Positions 53,705-62,656 of a stretch of DNA of 64,000 nucleotides are shown here, in pieces. Below the pieces are notes generated by a model. It was not told the DNA's origin. It searched no databases and saw only the letters and a list, made by a program, of their open reading frames with translations. The stretch is from Pseudomonas entomophila (GTDB taxonomy: Bacteria; Pseudomonadota; Gammaproteobacteria; Pseudomonadales; Pseudomonadaceae), in contig NZ_CP063832.1 of the NCBI RefSeq assembly GCF_023277925.1, positions 4,338,501 through 4,402,500 on the forward strand. The letters run 5' to 3'. The position numbers and the translations under genes were made by a program. Each line of letters opens with the position of its first letter. The stretch's first letter is position 1.

Positions 53705-54519
53705 TCGAGCACCAATTGCTGGGGGCTGGGCTTGGCGCGATCATTGGTGCGGTGCTGGCATTGACCGGCGCTGGCGGGGGCATCCTCGCGGTGCCGTTGC
53801 TGGTCTTCGGGCTTGGGCTGAGCATGGTCGAGGCGGCGCCGATCGGTTTGCTGGCCGTGGGGTTGGCTGCGGCGGTCGGTGGTGTGTTGGGTTTGCGCCA
53901 GGGCCTGGTGCGCTACCGTGCGGCATTGTTCATTGCCGTGATCGGTATCGCCTGTGCGCCCTTTGGCCTGATGCTCGCGCACCGCTTGCCCAACGCACCA
54001 CTGGCGCTGGTGTTCGCCGGGGTACTGGTTTACGCCTGCCTGCGCATCTGGCGAAAAGCCGCCCGCGAGTTGCGCGGTGAATCGCCCTGCGGTGATCGGC
54101 AGATCATGCCCTGCGTGCTTAACCCGCTGCAGGGGCGGCTGCGCTGGACCCTGCCCTGTGCCCGGGCTTTGGCGTTCACGGGTATGTTGTCGGGGCTGCT
54201 GTCCGGCCTGTTGGGCGTCGGTGGCGGCTTCGTGATCATTCCGGCGCTGAACCGCTACACCAACCTGAACATGAAGAGCATCGTCGCCACCTCGCTGGCG
54301 GTGATCGCCCTGGTGTCCACCGGCAGTGTGGTCAGCGCCAGCGTGGCGGGCGTGATGCATTGGCGGGTCGGAGCACCGTTTGCCGTGGGGGCGGTACTGG
54401 GTTTGCTGCTGGCACGGCCATTGGCGAGCAAGCTGGCCGGCCCGCGCCTGCAACAGCTGTTCGCCATGGTGGGGTGTGGCGCCGCGGTGCTGCTGGCCGG
54501 CAAGGCGCTACTCGGCTAG
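53701..54519 (+). CDS. TauE/SafE family exporter
   Basis: The 272-residue membrane protein has about seven to eight helices and the duplicated TauE/SafE signatures ALTGAGGGILAVPLL and GLLGVGGGFVIIPAL. The GTG start at 53701 overlaps the SQR stop (GTGA), so it is translationally coupled to the sulfide genes. Sulfite, the PDO product, is the plausible exported anion; this is inferred from context. It overlaps the convergent LysR gene by 12 bp. Confidence 0.85.
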   Translation: MIEHQLLGAGLGAIIGAVLALTGAGGGILAVPLLVFGLGLSMVEAAPIGLLAVGLAAAVGGVLGLRQGLVRYRAALFIAVIGIACAPFGLMLAHRLPNAPLALVFAGVLVYACLRIWRKAARELRGESPCGDRQIMPCVLNPLQGRLRWTLPCARALAFTGMLSGLLSGLLGVGGGFVIIPALNRYTNLNMKSIVATSLAVIALVSTGSVVSASVAGVMHWRVGAPFAVGAVLGLLLARPLASKLAGPRLQQLFAMVGCGAAVLLAGKALLG

Positions 54520-55395
54520 CAGTTCCTCTTGCTCGGCGGCGCACAGCGCCAGCAGGTAGTCCCACACCACCCGCAGGCGCACCGACTTGTGCAGTTCGCG
54601 GCGGGTGCAGATCCAGTAGCTGCGCTGGATGGTCTCGCTGGGCAGCACGCGCACCAGCTTCGGGTCGTGGCGGGCCATGTAATTCGGCAGCACGGCGATA
54701 CCTAGCCCAGCCTGGGCGGCTTGCTGCTGAGCGATCACGCTGGTGCTGCGAAACACCACGTTGGGGGCCCTGCAGAAGCTGTTGAGCAACAGCAGCTCCT
54801 GGCTGAACAGCAGGTCGTCGACGTAACCGATCCAGCTGTGCCGGGCCAGGTCTTCACGGCTGTGCAGCGGTGGAGCACGGTCCAGGTAGTCCTGGCTGGC
54901 ATAGAGGGCCAGGCGGTAGTCGGTGAGCTTGCGGGTGATCAGCAGGTCGGCGTTGGGGCGTTCCAGGTGGATGCTGATCTCGGCTTCGCGGTTGAGGATG
55001 CTGACGAAGCGCGGCACGGCCACCAATTCCACCTCGAGCCCCGGGTAGCGCTGGAACAACGCTTTCATGCGCGGGGTGAAGAACATGATGCCGATGCCTT
55101 CGGTCACCCCCAGGCGGATCTTGCCCAGCGGCGTGATCGCCTGGGTGATCTCTTCCTGTGCCAGCAAGGCGACGTTCTCCATCGCTTCGGCGTGCTTGAG
55201 CAGGGCCTGGCCGGAGGGGGTGAGTTCGTAGCCCTGGGCATGCTGGACGAACAGTGCGGTGCCCAGGTGCTTTTCGATGCTTTCGATGTGCCGGGCCACG
55301 GTGCTGTGGGTGGTGTTGAGACGCTTGGCGGCACTGAGCAGGCGGCCGCTGCGCTGCAACTCGAGGAAAAACCGCAGATCGTTCCAGTCGAACAT
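54508..55395 (-). CDS. LysR-family transcriptional regulator
   Basis: The 295-residue protein has the LysR winged helix (MFDWNDLRFFLELQRSGRLLSAAKRLNTTHSTVARHIESIEKHLG) and a C-terminal effector domain. It is divergent from the GMC oxidoreductase and MHS transporter genes, the usual LysR arrangement for a regulator of its neighbours; the inducer is unknown. The start at 55393-55395 has AAGGGA upstream; an in-frame ATG at 55416 is an alternative. Confidence 0.88.
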   Translation of the reverse strand: MFDWNDLRFFLELQRSGRLLSAAKRLNTTHSTVARHIESIEKHLGTALFVQHAQGYELTPSGQALLKHAEAMENVALLAQEEITQAITPLGKIRLGVTEGIGIMFFTPRMKALFQRYPGLEVELVAVPRFVSILNREAEISIHLERPNADLLITRKLTDYRLALYASQDYLDRAPPLHSREDLARHSWIGYVDDLLFSQELLLLNSFCRAPNVVFRSTSVIAQQQAAQAGLGIAVLPNYMARHDPKLVRVLPSETIQRSYWICTRRELHKSVRLRVVWDYLLALCAAEQEELLAE

Positions 55396-55431
55396 GCTGA
55401 TCCCTTGGCTGTTCATGGGTGCCGATTCACT

Positions 55432-55516
55432 GTAGGAGCGGCTTTAGCCGCGATCATCCGCGAAGCGGATGCCAGGCGCCGTGGAGGCTGCATCGCGGCT
55501 GAAGCCGCTCCTGCAG
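55432..55516. repeat. Pseudomonas REP pair
   Basis: GTAGGAGCGGCTTTAGCCGC is mirrored by GCGGCTGAAGCCGCTCC, with ATCCGCGAAGCGGAT between. It lies in the LysR-GMC divergent gap, so transcription start sites must be to its sides. Confidence 0.8.
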
Positions 55517-55618
55517 GACTTGCGCCGATCATGGGTACGGTGCTGTGCTAAAACGCACAACGGCTGCGCGAAATCTCGTGTTTCCTCGGCGAAATTAATC
55601 AATAAGATGGAGCGGGAC

Positions 55619-55629
55619 AAGAATAATAA
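55619..55629 (+). promoter_or_regulatory. Crc/Hfq CA motif in the GMC oxidoreductase leader
   Basis: AAGAATAATAA contains two overlapping AAnAAnAA motifs, ending 18 nt before the start codon and 8 nt before the GAGG ribosome binding site. This is the recognition element for catabolite repression by Hfq with Crc in pseudomonads. Confidence 0.65.
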
Positions 55630-55647
55630 TCAGGCGCGAGGTTGCAC

Positions 55648-57297
55648 ATGCCATCAGCCGATTCTGTCTACGACTACGTGGTCGTGGGTGCCGGGCCCGC
55701 CGGTTGCCTGCTGGCCAATCGTTTGTCCGCCGACCCATCGTGCCGCGTATTGCTGCTCGAGGCGGGTGGCCGCGACAACTATCCCTGGATACACATCCCT
55801 GTCGGTTACCTCTACTGCATCGGCAATCCGCGCACCGACTGGTGTTTCAAGACCGAGGCCCAACCCGGCCTGAACGGTCGCAGCCTGGGTTATCCACGGG
55901 GCAAGGTGCTGGGCGGCTGTTCATCGATCAACGGCATGATCTACATGCGCGGCCAGGCCGCCGACTACGACCGCTGGGCCGAGCAAGGCAACGACGGCTG
56001 GGCGTGGAAGGATGTGCTGCCGTTGTTCAAGGCCAGCGAGAACCACTTCGCCGGCGCCAGCGACAGCCACGGCGCCGAGGGGGAATGGCGGGTCGAACAG
56101 CAGCGCTACAGCTGGCCGATCCTCGATGCTTTCCGCGACGCTGCCGAACAGAGCGGCATCGCCAAGGTCGCCGACTTCAATACCGGCGATAACGCCGGTT
56201 GTGGATACTTTCAGGTCAACCAGCGCAGCGGTGTGCGCTGGAACTCGGCCAAGGCGTTTCTCAGACCTGCCCTCAAACGGCCGAACCTCACAGTCTTGAC
56301 CGGTGTACAGGTCGACCAGGTACTGCTCGACAACACTCGGGCCCGGGCGGTCAAAGCGCAGTGGCAGGGCGCATGGCATGAGTTCGCCGCCCGTCGCGAG
56401 ATCATCCTGTGTGCCGGAGCCGTGGGCTCCCCAGGCATTCTCCAGCGCTCCGGCATCGGCCCGCGCAAACTGCTCGAAGGCCTAGGCATCGGTGTGCGTC
56501 ATGACATGCCGGGCGTCGGCGGCAACCTGCAGGACCATCTGCAATTACGCCTGATCTACCAGGTTCACAACACCCGAACCCTCAACCAGATGGCCAACAG
56601 CCTGTGGGGCAAGCTGGGGATGGGTCTTCGCTACGCCTATGACCGCAGTGGCCCATTGGCCATGGCGCCTAGCCAGTTGGGTGCCTTTGCGCGATCAAGC
56701 CCCGAGCAGGCGACGGCCAACCTGCAATATCACGTGCAGCCGTTGTCGCTGGACCGCTTCGGCGAACCGCTGCACCCGTTCCCGGCCTTCACCGCCTCGG
56801 TGTGCAACCTGCGCCCGGCCAGCCGTGGTCGAATCGATATCCGTTCGGCGGACATGAACGCCGCGCCGCTGATCGACCCCAATTACCTCAGCGCACCCGA
56901 GGACCTGCGCGTCGCCGCCGATGCCATTCGCCTCACCCGGCGTATCGTTCAGGCCCCTGCCCTCGCCGCCTTCGCTCCACGCGAATACCTGCCCGGCCCG
57001 GCCCTGCAGGACGAAGAGGATCTGCACCAGGCCGCTGGCCAGATCGGCACCACCATCTTCCACCCGGTGGGCACCTGCCGCATGGGCAATGGTGCACTCG
57101 ATGTCGTGGATAACCAGCTGCGCGTGCATGGCATCCCAGGCCTGCGCGTGGCCGATGCCTCGATCATGCCGCAGATCGTCTCCGGCAACACCTGCTCACC
57201 CACGTTGATGATTGCCGAAAAAGCGGCACAACTGATTCTCAAGGGGGCCAATACCCAGACCAACCTCAGCGACGCCAGCGCGATACCGACGCCCTGA
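55648..57297 (+). CDS. GMC family FAD-dependent alcohol/choline dehydrogenase
   Basis: The 549-residue flavoenzyme has the N-terminal FAD motif VVVGAGPAGCLLANRLSADP, the GMC signature GYPRGKVLGGCSSINGMIYMRG (~78-99), a second signature GAVGSPGILQRSGIGP (~270), and the C-terminal HPVGTCRMG with active-site His followed by VSGNTCSPTLMIAEKAA. It oxidises a primary alcohol; the substrate is not identifiable. Choline is possible, but no betaine aldehyde dehydrogenase is nearby. The ATG at 55648 has GAGG 7 nt upstream. It is followed by an MHS transporter that probably imports a related compound. Confidence 0.88.
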   Translation: MPSADSVYDYVVVGAGPAGCLLANRLSADPSCRVLLLEAGGRDNYPWIHIPVGYLYCIGNPRTDWCFKTEAQPGLNGRSLGYPRGKVLGGCSSINGMIYMRGQAADYDRWAEQGNDGWAWKDVLPLFKASENHFAGASDSHGAEGEWRVEQQRYSWPILDAFRDAAEQSGIAKVADFNTGDNAGCGYFQVNQRSGVRWNSAKAFLRPALKRPNLTVLTGVQVDQVLLDNTRARAVKAQWQGAWHEFAARREIILCAGAVGSPGILQRSGIGPRKLLEGLGIGVRHDMPGVGGNLQDHLQLRLIYQVHNTRTLNQMANSLWGKLGMGLRYAYDRSGPLAMAPSQLGAFARSSPEQATANLQYHVQPLSLDRFGEPLHPFPAFTASVCNLRPASRGRIDIRSADMNAAPLIDPNYLSAPEDLRVAADAIRLTRRIVQAPALAAFAPREYLPGPALQDEEDLHQAAGQIGTTIFHPVGTCRMGNGALDVVDNQLRVHGIPGLRVADASIMPQIVSGNTCSPTLMIAEKAAQLILKGANTQTNLSDASAIPTP

Positions 57298-57348
57298 CCC
57301 GGGTGTTTGCAACAGCGGCGGCTCGTGATCGGAAGCCGCCGGCAGTGG

Positions 57349-57362
57349 AACAACAAGAATAA
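57349..57362 (+). promoter_or_regulatory. Crc/Hfq CA motif in the MHS transporter leader
   Basis: AACAACAAGAATAA carries two overlapping AAnAAnAA motifs, 32 nt before the transporter start. Confidence 0.65.
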
Positions 57363-57394
57363 TCACTGTGGCCTGCGGGCCGAGGACAGCAACG

Positions 57395-59014
57395 ATGTCG
57401 GATTACATCCAGGAACAGGGCGCGGCGGCCAGCAGCCCCAGCCGCCGTGAAGAGCGCAAGATCATTTTCGCGTCATCCCTCGGGACGGTGTTCGAGTGGT
57501 ATGACTTTTTTCTCTATGGCGCGCTGGCCGCTGTCATCAGCAAGCAGTTCTTTGCCGGCGTCAATGACACCACCGCGTTCATCTTCGCCTTGATGGCCTT
57601 CGCCGCCGGTTTCCTGGTGCGCCCGTTCGGGGCGCTGGTGTTCGGCCGGCTGGGTGACATGATCGGGCGCAAGTACACCTTTCTGGTGACCATCGTGCTG
57701 ATGGGGTTGTCCACCTTTGCAGTGGGCCTGTTACCGACCTATGCCAGCATCGGCATCGCCGCGCCGATCATCCTGGTGGTGTTGCGCATGCTCCAGGGCC
57801 TGGCACTGGGCGGTGAGTACGGTGGCGCGGCTACCTATGTCGCCGAGCACGCGCCTCACGGCAAACGTGGTTTCCACACCGGCTTCATCCAATCCACCGC
57901 CACGCTGGGCCTGCTGTTGTCGCTGACCGTGGTCCTGGCCAGCCGCTACATCAGCGGTGACCAGTTCGAAACCTGGGGCTGGCGCCTGCCGTTCCTGCTG
58001 TCGATCGTACTGCTGGCGATCTCCACCTGGATCCGCATGAGCATGCACGAGTCGCCGGCCTTCGTGAAAATGAAGGCCCAGGGCAAAGTGAGCAAGTCAC
58101 CGATCCGTGAGTCGTTCACCTCCTGGCCCAACCTCAAGGTGGTGCTCACCGCGCTGTTCAGCATCAACGCCGGGCAAGCGGTGACCTTCTACACCGCGCA
58201 GTTCTACGTGCTGTTCTTCATGACCCAGATGCTCAAGATGGACCCGGCACAAGCCAACAGCCTACTGATCATCAGCGTGGTGATCGGCGCGCCGTTCTTC
58301 GTGTTCTTCGGCTGGCTGTCGGACCGCGTGGGGCGCAAGCCGATCCTGATGCTCGGCCTGCTGCTGGCGACGGTGCTGTACTTCCCGCTGTTCAAGGCCC
58401 TGAGCCATTACGCCAACCCGCAGATCGATGCCGCCAGCCGCCAGGCGCCGATTGTCGTCACCGCCGACCCCAAGGGCTGCACTTTCCAGTTCGACCCGGT
58501 AGGCAAGGCGCGCTTCGACAGCCCATGCGACAAGGTCAAGACGTTCCTGGTCAAACAAGGCTTACCCTATAGCTCGGTGAACGTCGGCGGCAGCGAGGTG
58601 ATCGTCAGCATTGGTGACAAGACCATCAATGGCTTCGACGAGACGGCCATGCGAAGCGCCATCGATGCGGCGGGTTATCCGGCCAAGGCAGACCCGGCGA
58701 ACGTGAACCAGGTGATGGTGGTGGTGCTGATCGTCGCCATGATCCTGATCGCCACCATGACCTACGGGCCACTGGCGGCGGTGATGGTCGAGCTGTTCCC
58801 CACGCGCATTCGCTATACCTCGATGTCCCTGCCCTATCACATCGGTAACGGTTGGTTCGGGGGCTTCCTGCCAACGGTGTCGTTCGCGCTGGTGGTGTAT
58901 ACCGGGGATATCTTCTACGGGCTGTGGTACCCGGTGCTGATTACCGGGGTGAGCCTGGTGGTGGGGATCTTCTGCCTGAAAGAGACCCGGGATGTGGATA
59001 TCGACAAGGTGTGA
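57395..59014 (+). CDS. MHS-family (MFS) solute:proton symporter with periplasmic insertion
   Basis: The 539-residue transporter begins with SLGTVFEWYDFFLYG, the metabolite:H+ symporter (MHS) hallmark. It has GRLGDMIGRKYTF and WLSDRVGRKPIL as the MFS loop motifs and twelve predicted helices. Between helices 9 and 10 there is an insertion of about 100 residues (~338-436) with two cysteines (GCTF, SPCDK), predicted on the periplasmic side and unusual for MHS permeases (normally ~430-450 residues in total). Co-orientation with the GMC gene 97 bp upstream suggests uptake of its substrate or a related acid. The start is the ATG at 57395. Confidence 0.87.
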   Translation: MSDYIQEQGAAASSPSRREERKIIFASSLGTVFEWYDFFLYGALAAVISKQFFAGVNDTTAFIFALMAFAAGFLVRPFGALVFGRLGDMIGRKYTFLVTIVLMGLSTFAVGLLPTYASIGIAAPIILVVLRMLQGLALGGEYGGAATYVAEHAPHGKRGFHTGFIQSTATLGLLLSLTVVLASRYISGDQFETWGWRLPFLLSIVLLAISTWIRMSMHESPAFVKMKAQGKVSKSPIRESFTSWPNLKVVLTALFSINAGQAVTFYTAQFYVLFFMTQMLKMDPAQANSLLIISVVIGAPFFVFFGWLSDRVGRKPILMLGLLLATVLYFPLFKALSHYANPQIDAASRQAPIVVTADPKGCTFQFDPVGKARFDSPCDKVKTFLVKQGLPYSSVNVGGSEVIVSIGDKTINGFDETAMRSAIDAAGYPAKADPANVNQVMVVVLIVAMILIATMTYGPLAAVMVELFPTRIRYTSMSLPYHIGNGWFGGFLPTVSFALVVYTGDIFYGLWYPVLITGVSLVVGIFCLKETRDVDIDKV

Positions 59015-59019
59015 GGCCC

Positions 59020-59045
59020 GCTCGCTGGCAAGCCGGCTCCTACAG
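59020..59045. repeat. REP element
   Basis: CTCGCTGGCAAGCCGGCTCC followed by TACAG is a canonical REP on the minus strand, just after the MHS transporter stop. Confidence 0.7.
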
Positions 59046-59074
59046 GTGTTCGCACACCACTGATTTTGAGGCTC

Positions 59075-59104
59075 AAAAAAACCGGCGTAAAAGCCGGTTT
59101 TTTT
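59075..59104. terminator. Bidirectional terminator after the MHS transporter
   Basis: AAAAAAACCGGC, loop GTAAAA, GCCGGTTTTTTT: a 12-bp stem with T runs on both strands between convergent genes. Confidence 0.88.
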
Positions 59105-59233
59105 ATAGCGCGAAAAAACTTATGCACGATTTTCAGAAAAACGTCATACAGAGAAATAAATAGCTAATTCAATAACTTAGCTATGTTCCGAGACCCTTAA
59201 TCCCAAAATTGCTAACAACTTATCCACAGAACG

Positions 59234-60004
59234 TCAGGCGTGCTGCTGCTCTGGATTTTCCGCCACTGGTGGCAGCGAACCCATGGCCCGCTGGGTCGCC
59301 TCGTTCCACGCCTGGGCACGGTCATTGAGCTCGGCAATGGCCCGTGGCCCCGTTCCTTCGGGATACATCGGCGCGCCAATCACTACCTCGATGGTGCCCG
59401 GGCGTTTGCCCCAGCCTTCACGTGGCCAGAACTTGCCAGCGTTGTGGGCGATGGGCAGCACCGGCAGGCCGGCATTCACCGCGAGCGCGGTACCACCGCG
59501 GGAGAACTTGCCCATCTGGCCGTGGGGCACTCGGGTGCCTTCGGGGAAGATCAGCACCCAGGTGCCCTGCTTGAGCAGTTCGTCACCTTGGCTGGCAACC
59601 TGGCGCAAGGCCTCCTTCGGGTTTTTCCGGTCGATGGCGATCGGCCGCAGCATGGCCATGGCCCAGCCGAAGAACGGCACGTACAGCAGCTCGCGCTTGA
59701 GCACCTGGCTCAGTGGCGAGAAGTACGCCGACAGGAAGAACGTCTCCCAGGTGCTCTGGTGGTTCGACAGGATCACGCACGGTACGTCAGGCACGTGCTC
59801 GGCGCCGGTGATCTTGTAGTCGATCCTCAGGATCGTCTTCACCAGGAACAGCGCGCAGCGGCACCAGTACACGTTGATGAACTTGTAGCGCTTGGGGAAC
59901 GGCAGGAAAGGCGCGATGAAGAAGCTCAGCGAGCACCACAGCAGCGAACTGGTGCCCAACAGCAGGTAAAAAAGAAAGATTCTGATCGCCTGCAGGATCG
60001 ACAT
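59234..60004 (-). CDS. PlsC-type 1-acyl-sn-glycerol-3-phosphate acyltransferase
   Basis: The 256-residue membrane enzyme has an N-terminal hydrophobic helix pair (IRIFLFYLLLGTSSLLWCSLSFFIAPF), the catalytic NHQSTWE, in which the usual HX4D is HX4E, and the substrate-binding FPEGTR. It transfers an acyl group to lysophosphatidic acid or a related lysolipid. It is a second-type PlsC, distinct from the canonical plsC, and follows gmhB in the glyQ-glyS-gmhB cluster. Specificity cannot be read from sequence. Confidence 0.87.
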   Translation of the reverse strand: MSILQAIRIFLFYLLLGTSSLLWCSLSFFIAPFLPFPKRYKFINVYWCRCALFLVKTILRIDYKITGAEHVPDVPCVILSNHQSTWETFFLSAYFSPLSQVLKRELLYVPFFGWAMAMLRPIAIDRKNPKEALRQVASQGDELLKQGTWVLIFPEGTRVPHGQMGKFSRGGTALAVNAGLPVLPIAHNAGKFWPREGWGKRPGTIEVVIGAPMYPEGTGPRAIAELNDRAQAWNEATQRAMGSLPPVAENPEQQHA

Positions 60005-60069
60005 AGTGGCATGTACCGTTGCGGGGCGTGCCCGCCTAATGAAAAGTGCGCCGTTCCTGGCGCACTCAT

Positions 60070-60597
60070 TTAAATAAGTTCTCTGGCGATGGCTGCCAGA
60101 TCGTCGAAAATCAGTGTAGTTTCAGGGACACCTTTTTCCAGGGTCCTTTCGCCCTTGCCGGTTTTTACCAACACGGGTTGTGCATCGACGGCCAGGGCCG
60201 CTTCCAAGTCACCTTTGCTGTCACCGACGAACCATACGCCGGCCAGGGGCACCTGGTAGTGCTCGGCAATCGCCCGCAGCATGCCGGGCTTGGGCTTGCG
60301 GCAATCGCAGCCCTCGTCCGGGCCGTGCGGGCAATGCACGATCAGGCCGACCTCGCCACCCTGCTCGGCCACCAGCGCGCGCAGGCGCGCGTGCATCGCC
60401 TCCAGCGTGGTCAGCGGGTAGTAGCCGCGGGCAATGCCGGACTGGTTGGTGGCAACAGTCACCGTCCAGCCCGCCTTGCTCAACTGCGCGATGGCCTCGA
60501 TCGAGCCAGGAATGGGGACCCACTCCTCCAACGACTTGATGTAGGCGTCGGAGTCATAGTTGATCACTCCGTCTCGATCAAGAATCAGCAGTTTCAA
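60070..60597 (-). CDS. gmhB: D-glycero-beta-D-manno-heptose 1,7-bisphosphate 7-phosphatase GmhB
   Basis: This 175-residue HAD phosphatase acts in LPS heptose precursor synthesis. The nucleophile motif LILDRDGVIN is at the N-terminus, followed by the zinc-site cysteines and histidine in CPHGPDEGCDCRKPKPGM and by VGDSKGDLEAA. The start is the TTG at 60595-60597 (MKLLILDRDG); no ATG gives a sensible N-terminus. It lies 4 bp after glyS and 65 bp before the acyltransferase. Confidence 0.92.
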   Translation of the reverse strand: MKLLILDRDGVINYDSDAYIKSLEEWVPIPGSIEAIAQLSKAGWTVTVATNQSGIARGYYPLTTLEAMHARLRALVAEQGGEVGLIVHCPHGPDEGCDCRKPKPGMLRAIAEHYQVPLAGVWFVGDSKGDLEAALAVDAQPVLVKTGKGERTLEKGVPETTLIFDDLAAIARELI

Positions 60598-60601
60598 CGA
60601 C

Positions 60602-62656
60602 TTACCCCAGCAGCGAGATATCGGCCACGCCCAGGAACAGGCCGCGCAAGCGGCTGAGCAGGGCATAACGGTTGGCGCGTACCTTGGCGTCCTCGGCGTT
60701 GACCAGTACCGCCTCGAAGAAGGCGTCTACCGGGTCGCGCAGGGCGGCCAGGCGGGCCAGGGCTTCGTTGTACTGGCGTGCGCAGGCCATCGGTTGCACG
60801 GCCTGGTCGGCCTGCTGGATGGCCGAGTACAGCGAGAACTCGTTGGCGTTGTCGAAGTACTTGGGCTCGACCTGGTCGGCGACAGCGCCTTCGGCCTTGC
60901 CCAGCAGGTTCGATACACGCTTGTTGGCCGCAGCCAGGGCATTGGCTTCCGGCAGTTTGCGGAAGGCTTGCACGGCCTGTACGCGCTGGTCGAAGTCCAG
61001 GGCCGAGCCCGGCTTCAGGGCACGCACCGACAGGTAGGTGGCGACGTCGATGCCTTCGTCTTCGTAACGCGCGCGCAGGCGGTCGAAGATGAACTCCAGC
61101 ACTTGCTCGGACAGGCCGGCGGCCTTGACCTTGGTGCCGAACTGCTTGACCGCGAAGTCGACCGCGGTGGTCAGGTCGAGGTCCAACTGCTTCTCGATCA
61201 GGATGCGCAGCACGCCCAGGGCGGCACGGCGCAGGGCATACGGGTCCTTGCTGCCAGTGGGCAGCATGCCGATGCCGAAGATACCGACCAGGGTGTCGAG
61301 CTTGTCGGCGATGGCCACGGCGGCACCGGTGAGGGTCTGCGGCAGCTCGGCACCGGCGCCACGCGGCATGTACTGCTCGTTCAGCGCCAGGGCGACGTCT
61401 TGCGGCTCGCCATCGTTGAGGGCGTAGTAGTAGCCGGCGATACCCTGCATTTCAGGGAATTCACCGACCATCTCCGAGGCCAGGTCGCACTTGGACAGCA
61501 GGCCGGCACGGCCGGCGTTAATTGCACTGCCGCCGATGTACGGGGCAATGAAGGCGGCCAGTTTCGACACGCGCTCGGCCTTGTCGAACACGGTGCCCAG
61601 CTGAGCCTGGAACACCACGTTCTTCAGGCGCTCGTTGAAGCTTTCCAGCGGCTGCTTCTTGTCCTGCTTGAAGAAGAACTCGGCGTCGGTCAGGCGCGGG
61701 CGCACGACCTTCTCGTTGCCTTCGACGATCTGCTTCGGATCGCGGCTTTCGACGTTGGCCACGGTGATGAAGCGCGGCAGCAGCTTGCCTTCGCTGTCCA
61801 GCAGGCAGAAGTACTTCTGGTTGTCCTGCATGGTGGTGATCAGGGCTTCTTGCGGCACTTCGAGGAAACGCTCCTCGAACGAGCACACCAGCGGCACTGG
61901 CCACTCGACCAGGGCGGTCACTTCGTCCAGCAGCGCCGGCGGCACGATGGCCGAGCCTTCCTGCTGCATGGCCAGTTCCGCGGTGCGTTTGCTGATCAGC
62001 TCGCGACGCTCGGCGAAGTCGGCCAGCACGTAGGCTTTGCGCAGGTCTTCGACATAGTTGGCCGGGGTGGTGATGACCACGTTTTGCGGGTGGTGGAAGC
62101 GGTGGCCACGGGATTCACGGCCGGCTTTTTGCGCGAGGATGGTGCAGTCGACGACCTGGTCGCCGAGCAGCATCACCAGCCATTGCGTCGGGCGTACGAA
62201 CTCTTCACGGCTGGCGCCCCAGTGCATGCGCTTGGGGATCGGCAGGTCGTTGAGCGAGTCTTCGACGATGGTGGGCAGCAGGCTGGCGGTCGCCTTACCT
62301 GGAATGTGCTGCGAGAAACGCAGTTTCGCGCCGCTCTGGTCGATGTCCGACAGTTCCACGCCGCACTTCTTGGCGAAGCCCAGGGCGGCTTGAGTCGGGT
62401 TGCCTTCGGCGTCGAAGGCGGCCTGGCGGGGCGGGCCGTCGATGTTGATGCTGCGGTCTGGCTGTTGCACATCCAGCTGGCGCAGCAGCACGGCCAGGCG
62501 GCGCGGCGCGGCGTACACCTGCTTGCCGGTGTAGTTCAGGCCGGCGGCCTGCAGGCCTTTCTCGATGCCGGCGAGGAACGCGTCGCCCAGCGAGGCCAGG
62601 GCTTTCGGTGGCAGCTCTTCGGTGCCCAGTTCAACCAGGAAATCTTGAGCACTCAT
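60602..62656 (-). CDS. glyS: Glycyl-tRNA synthetase beta subunit
   Basis: The 684-residue beta subunit of the alpha2beta2 bacterial GlyRS handles tRNA recognition. It begins [20 protein letters not shown] and contains [17 protein letters not shown] [24 protein letters not shown], with a C-terminal anticodon-binding region. It overlaps glyQ by four bases (ATGA). Confidence 0.98.
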   Translation of the reverse strand: MSAQDFLVELGTEELPPKALASLGDAFLAGIEKGLQAAGLNYTGKQVYAAPRRLAVLLRQLDVQQPDRSINIDGPPRQAAFDAEGNPTQAALGFAKKCGVELSDIDQSGAKLRFSQHIPGKATASLLPTIVEDSLNDLPIPKRMHWGASREEFVRPTQWLVMLLGDQVVDCTILAQKAGRESRGHRFHHPQNVVITTPANYVEDLRKAYVLADFAERRELISKRTAELAMQQEGSAIVPPALLDEVTALVEWPVPLVCSFEERFLEVPQEALITTMQDNQKYFCLLDSEGKLLPRFITVANVESRDPKQIVEGNEKVVRPRLTDAEFFFKQDKKQPLESFNERLKNVVFQAQLGTVFDKAERVSKLAAFIAPYIGGSAINAGRAGLLSKCDLASEMVGEFPEMQGIAGYYYALNDGEPQDVALALNEQYMPRGAGAELPQTLTGAAVAIADKLDTLVGIFGIGMLPTGSKDPYALRRAALGVLRILIEKQLDLDLTTAVDFAVKQFGTKVKAAGLSEQVLEFIFDRLRARYEDEGIDVATYLSVRALKPGSALDFDQRVQAVQAFRKLPEANALAAANKRVSNLLGKAEGAVADQVEPKYFDNANEFSLYSAIQQADQAVQPMACARQYNEALARLAALRDPVDAFFEAVLVNAEDAKVRANRYALLSRLRGLFLGVADISLLG

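Noticed and set aside
57102..57112. DnaA box in the GMC oxidoreductase gene
   Set aside because: The sequence is CGTGGATAA, not TGTGGATAA; similar near-misses at 11424, 26871 and 51478 were also left out of the count.
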